Translations under genes and position numbers: made by a program | From: Baffinella frigidus | Lineage: Eukaryota > Cryptophyceae > Cryptomonadales > Baffinellaceae | Length of the DNA: 10,507 nucleotides | NCBI GenBank assembly: GCA_026770585.1 | Contig: MU646870.1 | Location: 114,077 to 124,583 of the forward strand | Direction of reading: 5' to 3' | Notes under the pieces: generated by a model | Databases searched by the model: none | The model's input: only the letters and a program-made list of their open reading frames with translations | Told to the model about the DNA's origin: nothing | In this document: piece by piece, positions 10,151 through 10,507 of the stretch | Position numbering within the stretch: position 1 is the first letter of the stretch | Layout of the letters: every line of letters begins with the position of its first letter

Positions 10151-10327
10151 AGGTTTAGGGTTTAGGGTTAGGTTTCAGGGTTTAGCTTCAAGGGTTAAGG
10201 GTTGGAAGTTCGGGTTGAGGGAGGGTTTATGGTTTAGGGTTTAGGGTGTTGAGGGTAGGTGAGAGGGAGACCTTGTTGTTAGCGCGGGAGGCTTCTGTGA
10301 ACTCTCGCACTCTTCTTCGTGTACACC
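461..10327 (-). CDS. Large spliced gene fragment, 20 predicted exons, LamG-like plus possible polycystin-type channel region
   Basis: Predicted join, in transcript order: 10327-10272, 9883-9819, 9117-9066, 8614-8543, 8378-8332, 8006-7969, 7857-7815, 7418-7335, 6554-6505, 6378-6341, 5467-5336, 4910-4869, 4726-4680, 3569-3406, 3229-3042, 2009-1931, 1672-1630, 1314-1274, 919-837, 511-461. Every junction is AG on the acceptor side and GT on the donor side, except GC donors after 7969 and 837. Phases match at all 19 junctions and no stop interrupts the 1,415 nt. Exons are GC-rich at third positions, unlike the flanking repeat. Seen: the first 150 or so residues look like a LamG/ConA-like jellyroll; the last 100 or so resemble the end of a polycystin TOP domain followed by a membrane helix. 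Inferred: a secreted or plasma-membrane protein with an extracellular N-terminal part. No start or stop codon lies in the window, so the gene continues both ways. It could be a decaying pseudogene or exon-shuffled copy; no transcript evidence is available. Confidence 0.65.
528..830 (+). repeat. Degenerate telomere-like repeat in intron 19
   Basis: TTTCGGG, TTTGGGG and TTGGGG variants, ending in a TTTCGGGTTTCTGGTTCCGGG higher-order pattern (about 710-830). Its open frames are translated repeat. Confidence 0.8.
837..919 (-). CDS. Exon 19 (predicted)
   Basis: Acceptor AAACAG, 83 nt, two bases in, phase 0 out. Reads FEATVDVRLDHYAILEGE then QLRSYLAIQ. No GT at the end; CAG|GCGTGG gives a GC donor. 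Strong coding character: no stop, high GC3, amphipathic composition leading into the hydrophobic exon 20. Confidence 0.65.
928..1045. repeat. Four-copy repeat of about 30 bp with ACGTGACACGT core
   Basis: Units at about 928, 958, 988 and 1019 share (G)ACGTGACACGT, then AAAACGCAACGGTTGG. The core is a near-perfect palindrome (GACGTG/CACGTC around one base), unlike the surrounding heptamers. Confidence 0.7.
1046..1273. other. Intron 18 remainder
   Basis: A short TTTCGGG run (1046-1090), a duplicated ATTAATTAGGG AT-rich piece (1150-1190) and heptamer-like GT-rich sequence. No gene recognised. Confidence 0.5.
1274..1314 (-). CDS. Exon 18 (predicted)
   Basis: Acceptor ACCCTAG, donor ATC|GTGAAC, 41 nt, one base in and one out. 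Reads PSSHPYCRISTPY. The evidence is splice signals and phase match to exons 17 and 19; no copy confirms it. Confidence 0.4.
1315..1629. repeat. Intron with CTTAAGTGGACACG and GTGGAACCTCCG repeats
   Basis: Holds two copies of AACTTAAGTNGACACGAACAGG (1336, 1459), a TGGCCAAT/ATTGGCCA inverted repeat (about 1371-1395), and 26-bp GTGGAACCTCCGTT units at 1516 and 1542. CCTCCCATGAA, which is the 3' end of exon 16 on the minus strand, recurs at about 1450, 1491 and 1576. Confidence 0.6.
1630..1672 (-). CDS. Exon 17 (predicted)
   Basis: Acceptor CCCACAG, donor AAC|GTGATC, 43 nt, two bases in and two out. Reads SYEGSVAPRLWGA. The donor context GTGATCAA recurs at about 3868 next to a G-run, supporting homology. 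A second possible donor (ACC|GTAAAA at 1616) would require another frame. Confidence 0.45.
1712..1782 (-). CDS. Exon 16, copy B
   Basis: Same sequence as the exon 16 body (80 identical bases, 1703-1782 against 1922-2001) with a clean CCCCACAG acceptor and the same donor. Its acceptor lies eight bases further in, so it starts with one base and does not fit exon 15. Either used after a different exon or unused. Confidence 0.45.
1783..1930. repeat. Second copy of the GTGGAACCTCCG block
   Basis: Units at 1844, 1870 and 1896, exactly 26 bp apart, three against two in the first copy. Flanked like the first copy by CCATGAAGTTTCAAAGCA and CTCAACTAACGGTGGATACC. Confidence 0.7.
1931..2009 (-). CDS. 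Exon 16, TOP-domain-like strand (copy A, predicted)
   Basis: Acceptor TTCTAG, donor GAG|GTATCC, 79 nt, phase 0 in, one base out. Reads VKLFLVFFTPRAGITS then LMTVTADFMG. Together with the preceding SFIDSMSST it resembles the final beta strands of the polycystin TOP (mucolipin-type) domain, where a hydrophobic strand, a Y/T-P/N turn, an aromatic or Ile-rich strand and a Gly end come just before the membrane helix. That resemblance is from memory and tentative. Most of it lies in an 80-bp repeat identical to 1703-1782. Confidence 0.6.
2010..2290 (+). repeat. TTTAGGG/GGGTTGGGG repeat
   Basis: Degenerate heptamers with a duplicated 60-bp segment (about 2059-2120 and 2119-2180), each ending GGTGCAGTAAAAAA. 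Confidence 0.7.
2172..2194 (-). pseudogene. Remnant of the exon 16 start
   Basis: Reads MKLFLVFFT then runs into repeat. Homologous to VKLFLVFFT of exon 16, but with no acceptor before it and no donor after. A still smaller trace (TTTTTTTACTGCACCC on the minus strand) lies at about 2106-2121. Confidence 0.4.
2385..2486. mobile_element. Foldback element, copy 1
   Basis: About 102 bp with arms TACCACCAGCC / GGCTGGTGGTA and AGGTTGCTCAAATCG / CGATTTGAGGAACCT (one mismatch). The loop contains AATGGCTCAAG and TTCCTTCGGGAACC. No coding frame. Could be a MITE, a small hairpin RNA or an intron-resident element. Confidence 0.6.
2597..2710. mobile_element. Foldback element, copy 2
   Basis: Same element as 2385-2486, 114 bp, with an internal 12-bp duplication (CAAATTCCTTCG / CAAATTCCTGCG) and weaker outer arms. 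It abuts the exon 15 end copy, so on the minus strand the element starts at the splice donor GT. Confidence 0.6.
2712..2737 (-). pseudogene. Copy of the exon 15 3' end
   Basis: Encodes SFIDSMSST with ACG|GTACCA as donor. Only the last nine codons or so are present. The foldback element at 2597-2710 begins exactly at this donor. Confidence 0.5.
3042..3229 (-). CDS. Exon 15 (predicted, about 62 codons)
   Basis: Acceptor AACATAG, donor ACG|GTTTGC, 188 nt, two bases in, phase 0 out. Landmarks: GHRNWFCRKAMLPFGSH, a Pro run from an 11-C tract, LKGILIADSPFLFRDG, RITGTDSFIDSMSST. The last 26 nt recur at 2712-2737 with only synonymous changes in SFIDSMSST, fixing the frame. The 5' half is weaker: C(11)GGTGCAG looks like an intron end, so a small intron there is possible. 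Confidence 0.6.
3406..3569 (-). CDS. Exon 14 (predicted, about 54 codons)
   Basis: Donor ACAG|GTTTCG. The acceptor chosen, CTTGAG at 3570-3571, fits the phase (one base in); alternatives are GCCAG at 3566 and TCGAG at 3583. Main landmarks: QFPRPENEFEALYDANA, NLDLIRSATWAKFSLDALE, GTETGYGDILYSIT. Long, stop-free and GC3-rich. The SATWAKFSLDA part has a copy at 3911-3969. No domain recognised with confidence. Confidence 0.7.
3643..3814. mobile_element. 172-bp terminal inverted repeat element
   Basis: Ends are perfect 18-bp inverted repeats, CCACGCAAGAGTGTAGGG at 3643-3660 and its complement at 3797-3814, extending to 22 bp with one mismatch. Near the left arm is a perfect 26-bp palindrome centred at 3689/3690. 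No clear target duplication. MITE-like, no coding capacity; lies in intron 13. Confidence 0.7.
3677..3702. repeat. Perfect 26-bp palindrome
   Basis: AGAAATAGTAGAA followed directly by its complement, with no spacer, inside the 172-bp element. Confidence 0.9.
3911..3969 (-). pseudogene. Partial copy of exon 14 without acceptor
   Basis: Encodes SATWAKFSLDAVTFGTET, matching exon 14 (SATWAKFSLDALEFGTET). No AG precedes the homologous segment, and the downstream sequence diverges into a stretch resembling exon 17 (3868-3900, with the shared GTGATCAA donor context). Confidence 0.5.
3980..4260 (+). repeat. Telomere-like repeat, TTTAGGG type
   Basis: TTTAGGG runs with TTTGAAAG, TTGAGGG and TTTTAGGG variants. 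No coding island. Confidence 0.85.
4267..4313 (-). CDS. Exon 13, copy B (twin)
   Basis: Acceptor CTCAAG, donor CGA|GTAACC. Reads EIITNPEKTLACPGN. Separated from copy A by about 366 bp of TTTAGGG and TGTAGGG repeat. Candidate mutually exclusive partner of copy A, unless it is a duplicate that has not yet decayed. Confidence 0.55.
4320..4448 (+). repeat. Degenerate TTTAGGG block
   Basis: Mixed TTTAGGG, TTGAGGG and TTCAAAG units between the two exon 13 copies. Confidence 0.75.
4449..4672 (+). repeat. Near-perfect TGTAGGG heptamer array
   Basis: About 32 consecutive heptamers, nearly all TGTAGGG with a few TATAGGG and TGTAGGT. One of the most homogeneous arrays in the window. Confidence 0.95.
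4680..4726 (-). CDS. Exon 13, copy A (predicted)
   Basis: Acceptor AACCAG, donor CGA|GTAACC, 47 nt, phase 0 in, two bases out. Reads EIMTNPEKTLACPGN. The twin at 4267-4313 has the same length, phases and splice signals, differing by two synonymous changes and one Ile/Met change, all at third positions. A 47-nt unit cannot be included twice without shifting the frame. Confidence 0.65.
4730..4860 (+). repeat. TTTAGGG array in intron 12
   Basis: Includes six uninterrupted TTTAGGG units around 4770-4812, with TTCAGGG variants after. Confidence 0.85.
4869..4910 (-). CDS. Exon 12, Cys-containing (predicted)
   Basis: Acceptor CTTGCAG, donor CCG|GTCATC, 42 nt, phase 0 to 0. Reads VVEDVCASPFECEP. 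Two Cys spaced C-x5-C suggest an extracellular disulphide region. No second copy seen. Confidence 0.65.
5021..5072 (-). pseudogene. Copy of the exon 11 3' end, donor lost
   Basis: Encodes STFGVLTEFLLTSHCK, related to exon 11, but the GT after CAAG has become AT (CAAG|ATTGGA). It shares the CAG|CA(C/T)CGTCAACTTT acceptor context with the copy at 5132-5172. Confidence 0.4.
5132..5172 (-). pseudogene. Copy of the exon 11 3' end with good donor
   Basis: Encodes FGFLSTSHNK before AAG|GTGAGG, a strong donor, matching TEFLSTSHDK of exon 11. Acceptor AAACCAG. Its length (41 nt) does not keep the main frame, so it is probably a partial copy. Confidence 0.4.
5173..5335. other. Intron 11 mixed sequence with an exon-like repeat
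   Basis: Contains the second copy (about 5186-5228) of the 6902-6944 repeat, a GTCAACTTTTGGCATTG motif also seen at 5087-5103, and an AT-rich stretch (5275-5320). Nothing further recognised. Confidence 0.4.
5336..5467 (-). CDS. Exon 11 (predicted, 44 codons)
   Basis: Acceptor ATATTTCAG, donor AAG|GTCAAA, 132 nt, phase 0 to 0. Starts VEKDDFSPRSTLLSAP, middle IIFQTRRNPSNEC, ends PFNFSTEFLSTSHDK. Partial copies flank it on both sides: its 5' part at 5577-5625 and 5741-5785, its 3' part at 5132-5172 and 5021-5072. No known domain recognised; one Cys and likely extracellular. Confidence 0.7.
5561..5577. repeat. Perfect 17-bp hairpin CGTGCTCC-T-GGAGCACG
   Basis: Eight-base perfect arms around one base. 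Sits at the edge of the degenerate exon 11 copy. No U-run follows, so not a bacterial-type terminator. Confidence 0.7.
5577..5625 (-). pseudogene. Degenerate middle copy of exon 11
   Basis: The frame DKDDFSPTIFQTRLNP matches exon 11 with an eight-residue in-frame deletion (RSTLLSAP or nearby). Its nearest acceptor (CTCAAG) is in the wrong phase, so it is probably not used. Its 3' edge overlaps the CGTGCTCC/GGAGCACG hairpin at 5561-5577. Confidence 0.45.
5640..5930 (+). repeat. GGACGGTGTTTTTTGCGTAGGA minisatellite, irregular
   Basis: Units built from GGACGGTG, TTTTTTGTG(T/C) and GTAGGA at about 5673, 5717 and 5902, mixed with exon 11 copies. A 16-bp perfect palindrome CCGTAGGG/CCCTACGG lies at 5831-5846. 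Confidence 0.5.
5741..5785 (-). CDS. Alternative or partial copy of exon 11
   Basis: Acceptor GTTGCAG, reads EEKDVFSPRWSIENI to a possible donor ATC|GTTCCT, phase 0 to 0, 45 nt. Homologous to the first ten residues of exon 11 (VEKDDFSPRS). Because it is a multiple of three and phase 0 on both sides, it could replace exon 11 or be spliced in before it without a frameshift. Confidence 0.4.
5961..6010 (+). repeat. Perfect 25-bp tandem duplication
   Basis: TGGATAGGAACGATCC plus ACTCGAGAA occurs twice with no mismatch and no spacer (5961-5985, 5986-6010). Confidence 0.95.
6011..6180. other. AT-rich intron segment
   Basis: The longest AT-rich stretch in the window, with GGCCAATATATGGC, GACCAATCAACG and TTTTAAATAGG. 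CCAAT- and TATA-like words are present, but no gene starts next to it on either strand, so I do not call a promoter. Confidence 0.4.
6232..6269 (-). CDS. Exon 10, copy B (twin, identical peptide)
   Basis: Same length, phases and peptide as the copy at 6341-6378, with acceptor CCGCAAG and donor CAG|GTCCGT. Mutually exclusive use would change nothing in the protein. The copy is either recent or maintained by selection or conversion. Confidence 0.55.
6341..6378 (-). CDS. Exon 10, copy A (predicted)
   Basis: Acceptor CCGCAAG, donor CAG|GTTCGT, 38 nt, two bases in, phase 0 out. Reads TKQEREMNSKIQ. The twin at 6232-6269 encodes the identical peptide; both coding differences are synonymous (ACA/ACG, CAA/CAG). 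Since 38 is not a multiple of three, only one of the pair can be used in a given mRNA. Confidence 0.6.
6415..6500 (+). repeat. TTTCGGG/TTTAGGG repeat, intron 9
   Basis: Short degenerate run between exons 9 and 10. Confidence 0.75.
6505..6554 (-). CDS. Exon 9, end of LamG-like region (predicted)
   Basis: Acceptor GAACCAG, donor ACG|GTCCAG, 50 nt, one base in and one out. Reads LIPEALPFSTVQELYY, with the split codon giving Val before TKQERE. The pattern hydrophobic-x-E-hydrophobic-Y-Y resembles the last strand of LamG-like domains (the DEVRIYN-type ending). This frame has about 12 of 16 G/C third positions; the alternative VDPRGASLL frame only 5. Confidence 0.6.
6570..6890 (+). repeat. TTTAGGG then TGCAGGG arrays
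   Basis: TTTAGGG units (6570-6620) followed by a homogeneous TGCAGGG block (about 6648-6745, and 6775-6805), then mixed variants. Confidence 0.9.
6902..6944 (-). other. Exon-like repeat, first copy
   Basis: Acceptor CTCAG, possible donor AGC|GTTAAC. One frame reads LWHFGVQRHCIRLS. A related copy lies at 5186-5228 with GTTAAT and WRFWVQRHCIWLS. Including it would put exon 9 in a poor frame with low GC3, so I left it out of the main chain. It may be an alternative exon or a dispersed repeat. Confidence 0.3.
6953..7325 (-). repeat. Telomere-like repeat in inverted orientation
   Basis: CCCTAAA and CCCTACA units with CCCCACA variants read on the + strand, opposite to all other large blocks. It is G-rich on the minus strand, and therefore in the predicted transcript. 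The open frame through it (TPYTLHPTPYTL) is repeat translation. Confidence 0.95.
7335..7418 (-). CDS. Exon 8 (predicted)
   Basis: Acceptor TTTCGGCAG, donor CAT|GTGAGC (the most consensus-like donor here), 84 nt, one base in, two out. Reads TMPMCYYDEMSFFNAIE then INQPMLISPI. The 3' end of the upstream intron (ATTCACGAA...CGGCAG) is itself duplicated at about 7452-7474 and 7419-7437, so exon and acceptor were copied together. Confidence 0.7.
7475..7544 (-). repeat. Inverted piece of the exon 10 intron minisatellite
   Basis: On the + strand it reads AGATCCAG|GTCCGTCCTA then ACACCAAACACCGTCCTACAC. The exon 10 3' end and intron start (6200-6232) show the same on the minus strand. So a piece of exon 10 plus its intron sits here reversed. 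Confidence 0.5.
7545..7599 (-). CDS. Alternative or decaying copy of exon 8
   Basis: Follows CGGTAG and reads TMPMCYYNEASFFNAIDI, against TMPMCYYDEMSFFNAIEI in the main copy (D to N, M to A, E to D plus synonymous changes). It ends at ATC|GTGTGT in phase 0 instead of two bases, and lacks the NQPMLISPI tail, so its use would shift the downstream frame. Either a truncated alternative exon or a pseudo-exon. Confidence 0.45.
7600..7695. other. Non-repeat island, unassigned
   Basis: GC-balanced and free of heptamers. On the minus strand one frame is open for about 28 codons (KSLYKRTFLSVLTVRILLEN), but splice signals and phase do not fit the chain between exons 7 and 8. Function unknown. Confidence 0.25.
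7745..7810 (+). repeat. Perfect TTTAGGG array
   Basis: Nine consecutive exact TTTAGGG units just before exon 7 coordinates. The best match to canonical plant/algal telomere repeat in the window. Confidence 0.95.
7815..7857 (-). CDS. Exon 7 (predicted)
   Basis: Acceptor AACCAG, donor AGG|GTACTA, 43 nt, two bases in and two out. Reads TRVVTSGAQNYEEG. Clear high-GC3 coding island between blocks of near-perfect TTTAGGG. Confidence 0.65.
7862..7960 (+). repeat. TTTAGGG block of the GC-donor intron
   Basis: TTTAGGG and GGGGTTA variants fill almost the whole 111-bp intron between exons 6 and 7. Confidence 0.85.
7969..8006 (-). CDS. Exon 6 with GC donor (predicted)
   Basis: Acceptor AACCAG, 38 nt, one base in and one base out, reads TFLSISRRSSDA. 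No GT follows; the next bases are GCAG|GCACAC, a GC donor. Joining to exon 7 forms a Gly codon (SSDA-G-TRVVTS), restoring frame exactly. Confidence 0.55.
8015..8320 (+). repeat. TTTCGGG and TTTGGGG repeat, intron 5
   Basis: GGTATTTATGGTTTCGGG-type units (8020-8085) and TTTGGGG units (8243-8280), interrupted by the unplaced exon-like remnant at 8128-8175. Confidence 0.75.
8128..8175 (-). other. Exon-like remnant, unplaced
   Basis: Follows GGAACCAG, the same acceptor context as exon 6, and contains TCTGGCT as in exon 5. The frame that would fit the phase hits TGA, so it is probably a degenerate copy of the exon 5/6 area. Another frame is open and hydrophobic (ALWLFVVVFDNLL). Nothing firm. Confidence 0.2.
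8332..8378 (-). CDS. Exon 5 (predicted)
   Basis: Acceptor ACCCAG, donor CTG|GTATCC, 47 nt, phase 0 in, two bases out. Reads FDFENIEMKAAETSG; the split codon with exon 6 becomes Trp (SGW-TFLSIS), which matches the W-x-x-(hydrophobic) strand common in LamG-like folds. Confidence 0.65.
8385..8542 (+). repeat. TTTAGGG block, intron 4
   Basis: Includes five exact TTTAGGG units near 8451-8482, with TTGACGG and TTGAGGG variants. Confidence 0.85.
8543..8614 (-). CDS. Exon 4 (predicted)
   Basis: Acceptor TACCAG, donor CAG|GTGCAC, 72 nt, phase 0 to 0. Reads VSWGKSLNPNGEV then RIFTKCQFSGQ. Strong third-position GC and the alternating hydrophobic pattern fit a jellyroll strand pair. One of the clearest coding islands in the window. 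Confidence 0.7.
8620..8820 (+). repeat. GGGGTTTATGGGGTT-type degenerate repeat
   Basis: A duplicated GGGGTTGGGGTGTAGGGGTTTAT segment (about 8622 and 8738), with AGGATTAGG units. No coding island. Confidence 0.7.
8825..8983. mobile_element. MITE-like element with TA target duplication
   Basis: 29-bp terminal inverted repeats (8825-8853 and 8955-8983) match at 25 positions, beginning CTAGCTC and containing TTCAATTTGGG. If the TA at 8826 and 8981 is the target duplication, the element is 153 bp (8828-8980), as expected for a non-autonomous Tc1/mariner-type element. A second hairpin, C-run-GAAATTTT / AAAATTTC-A-G-run (8866-8907), lies within. No transposase frame. Confidence 0.8.
9066..9117 (-). 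CDS. Exon 3 (predicted)
   Basis: Acceptor AACCAG, donor CAG|GTCACC, 52 nt. Takes one base to complete an Arg codon, then reads FFPGIHYYGTLSPPQPQ, ending phase 0. A run of seven C lies inside. A truncated relative of its 3' end (CCGCAAGACCAG|GTCAAA) lies at about 8998-9013. Confidence 0.6.
9120..9395 (+). repeat. TTTGGGG block, intron 2
   Basis: TTTGGGG and TTGGGGG units dominate, with TTTAGGG and TTCGTG variants at the right edge. Confidence 0.85.
9398..9436 (-). pseudogene. Copy of exon 2 with in-frame codon loss
   Basis: Encodes RPGTGSLHSTSK, one codon shorter than exon 2, and keeps the donor phase (AAGAA|GTACCC). The in-frame deletion and kept GT suggest this copy was under coding constraint. 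It sits closest to exon 3 and might be used as an alternative. Confidence 0.45.
9543..9590 (-). pseudogene. Copy of exon 2 with lost donor
   Basis: Encodes VQPTGTGSLHPTSK, almost identical to exon 2 with mostly synonymous changes. The donor GT has become CT (AAGAA|CTGCAC), and the upstream MAMW segment has diverged to MHPT, losing the tryptophan. It looks like a former functional copy. Shorter remnants of the same motif lie at about 9489-9509 and 9598-9610. Confidence 0.5.
9644..9680 (-). pseudogene. Degenerate copy of exon 2, frameshifted
   Basis: Matches the 3' half of exon 2 and keeps the AAAAG|GTGCAC donor, but has an extra base (gacaagg against gacagg) that breaks the frame. Probably a dead exon copy. 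Confidence 0.5.
9742..9800 (-). other. Exon-like island, role unresolved
   Basis: Bounded by CCCTAG and CGG|GTCCCC. One frame reads ITSSTFSSGATVLLEKSSR, beta-strand-like and plausible for a LamG protein. Its phases (two bases in, phase 0 out) equal those of exon 1, so it may be the equivalent of exon 1 for the second set of exon 2 copies just downstream. It cannot follow exon 2 directly: the gap would be an 18-bp intron and the frame would not match. Confidence 0.35.
9819..9883 (-). CDS. Exon 2, LamG-like strand (best copy of a multi-copy exon)
   Basis: Acceptor AGAGCAG, donor AGAG|GTGCAC, 65 nt, starts phase 0, ends with two bases of a codon. It reads DFTMAMWVRPTGTGS followed by LHPTSK. The pattern F-T-x-x-x-W-V-x-P is typical of the first conserved strand of laminin-G/ConA-like (pentraxin-type) domains. 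Degenerate copies of its 3' half lie at 9644-9680, 9543-9590 and 9398-9436. Comparing with the 9543 copy, five of seven changed codons are synonymous third-position changes, which fixes this frame over the overlapping AYRDRIAAPDLKE frame. Confidence 0.65.
9895..10255 (+). repeat. TTGAGGG/TTTAGGG block, intron 1
   Basis: Begins as GGGGTTTGGGG, becomes TTGAGGG (10046-10082, 10104-10148) and TTTAGGG. Regular heptamer phase over long stretches. Confidence 0.9.
10272..10327 (-). CDS. Exon 1 (predicted)
   Basis: Bounded by GTGCAG acceptor and AAG|GTCTCC donor. The frame ending in phase 0 reads VREFTEASRANNK and joins directly to the next exon, DFTMAMW. Another frame (GVHEEECESSQKP) is also open, so the choice rests on phase agreement only. 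A degenerate copy of its 3' end lies at about 10397-10417. Confidence 0.4.
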
Positions 10328-10329
10328 CT

Positions 10330-10450
10330 GCACTCTACACTCTACACCCCACCACCTCAACTTTCAAGGGTCTAGGGTTGAGAGTTGAGGGCTGAGGCCT
10401 TGTTATTTGCGTTAGGGCTTGATGGTTTCGGGGTTAGGTGTGAGAAGGCT

Positions 10451-10503
<53 letters not shown>

Positions 10504-10507
10504 GGTT
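10330..10507 (+). repeat. Edge repeat with terminal TTGAGGG array
   Basis: A short C-rich TACACYCTACAC piece (10321-10350), a degenerate copy of the exon 1 end, then at least eight exact TTGAGGG units running off the window (10448-10507). Confidence 0.85.

Noticed and set aside
1-10507. A chromosome end (true telomere)
   Set aside because: Heptamers are degenerate, interrupted by exon islands and change orientation; neither edge is a long exact TTTAGGG array. A subtelomeric position remains possible.

Overview
The window looks like nuclear DNA of a microbial eukaryote, probably an alga or other protist; I cannot name the species. About three quarters of it is degenerate heptamer repeat related to the plant/algal telomere motif TTTAGGG (variants TTTCGGG, TGTAGGG, TGCAGGG, TTGAGGG, TTTGGGG). 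There is no bacterial-style gene layout and no long open reading frame with a credible product. Most long open frames are translated repeats (Asn-Pro-Lys-Pro-Glu-Thr-Arg or Gly-Phe-Gly-Phe-Arg-Val periodicity) and are not genes.

Between the repeat blocks sit short GC-rich islands that do not look like repeat. Read on the minus strand, 20 of them are bounded by AG acceptors and GT donors (two by GC). Taken in order from 10327 down to 461 they join in one phase-consistent reading frame of 1,415 nt (about 471 codons) without a stop. I interpret this as an internal part of one large spliced gene, open at both ends, whose introns are largely telomere-like repeat. On the transcript the repeats read CCCTAAA or CCCTACA: pyrimidine-rich, and containing branch-point-like CTAA.

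Layout on the minus strand, 5' to 3'. Exons 1-9 (10327 to 6505) resemble a laminin-G/concanavalin-A-like domain: an FTMAMWVRP strand near the start and a VQELYYV strand near the end. Exons 10-15 (6378 to 3042) form a cysteine-containing, probably extracellular region. Exons 16-20 (2009 to 461) contain a VFFTPRAG...MTVTADF stretch and then the beginning of a hydrophobic helix. That order resembles the extracellular TOP domain and following membrane helix of polycystin/TRPP-type channels. This family call is tentative.

The most unusual property is that many exons have a second, partial or diverged copy a few hundred bases away in the same orientation. In several pairs the differences fall at third codon positions and are synonymous, which supports both the frame and the coding call. 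Other elements include a 153-bp MITE-like element with TA target duplication (8825-8983), a 172-bp inverted-repeat element (3643-3814), two related foldback elements (2385-2486, 2597-2710), a GGTTCAGGATGAAAG minisatellite, a block of telomere-like repeat in inverted orientation (6953-7325), and several strong palindromes. I see no rRNA, tRNA or CRISPR array.
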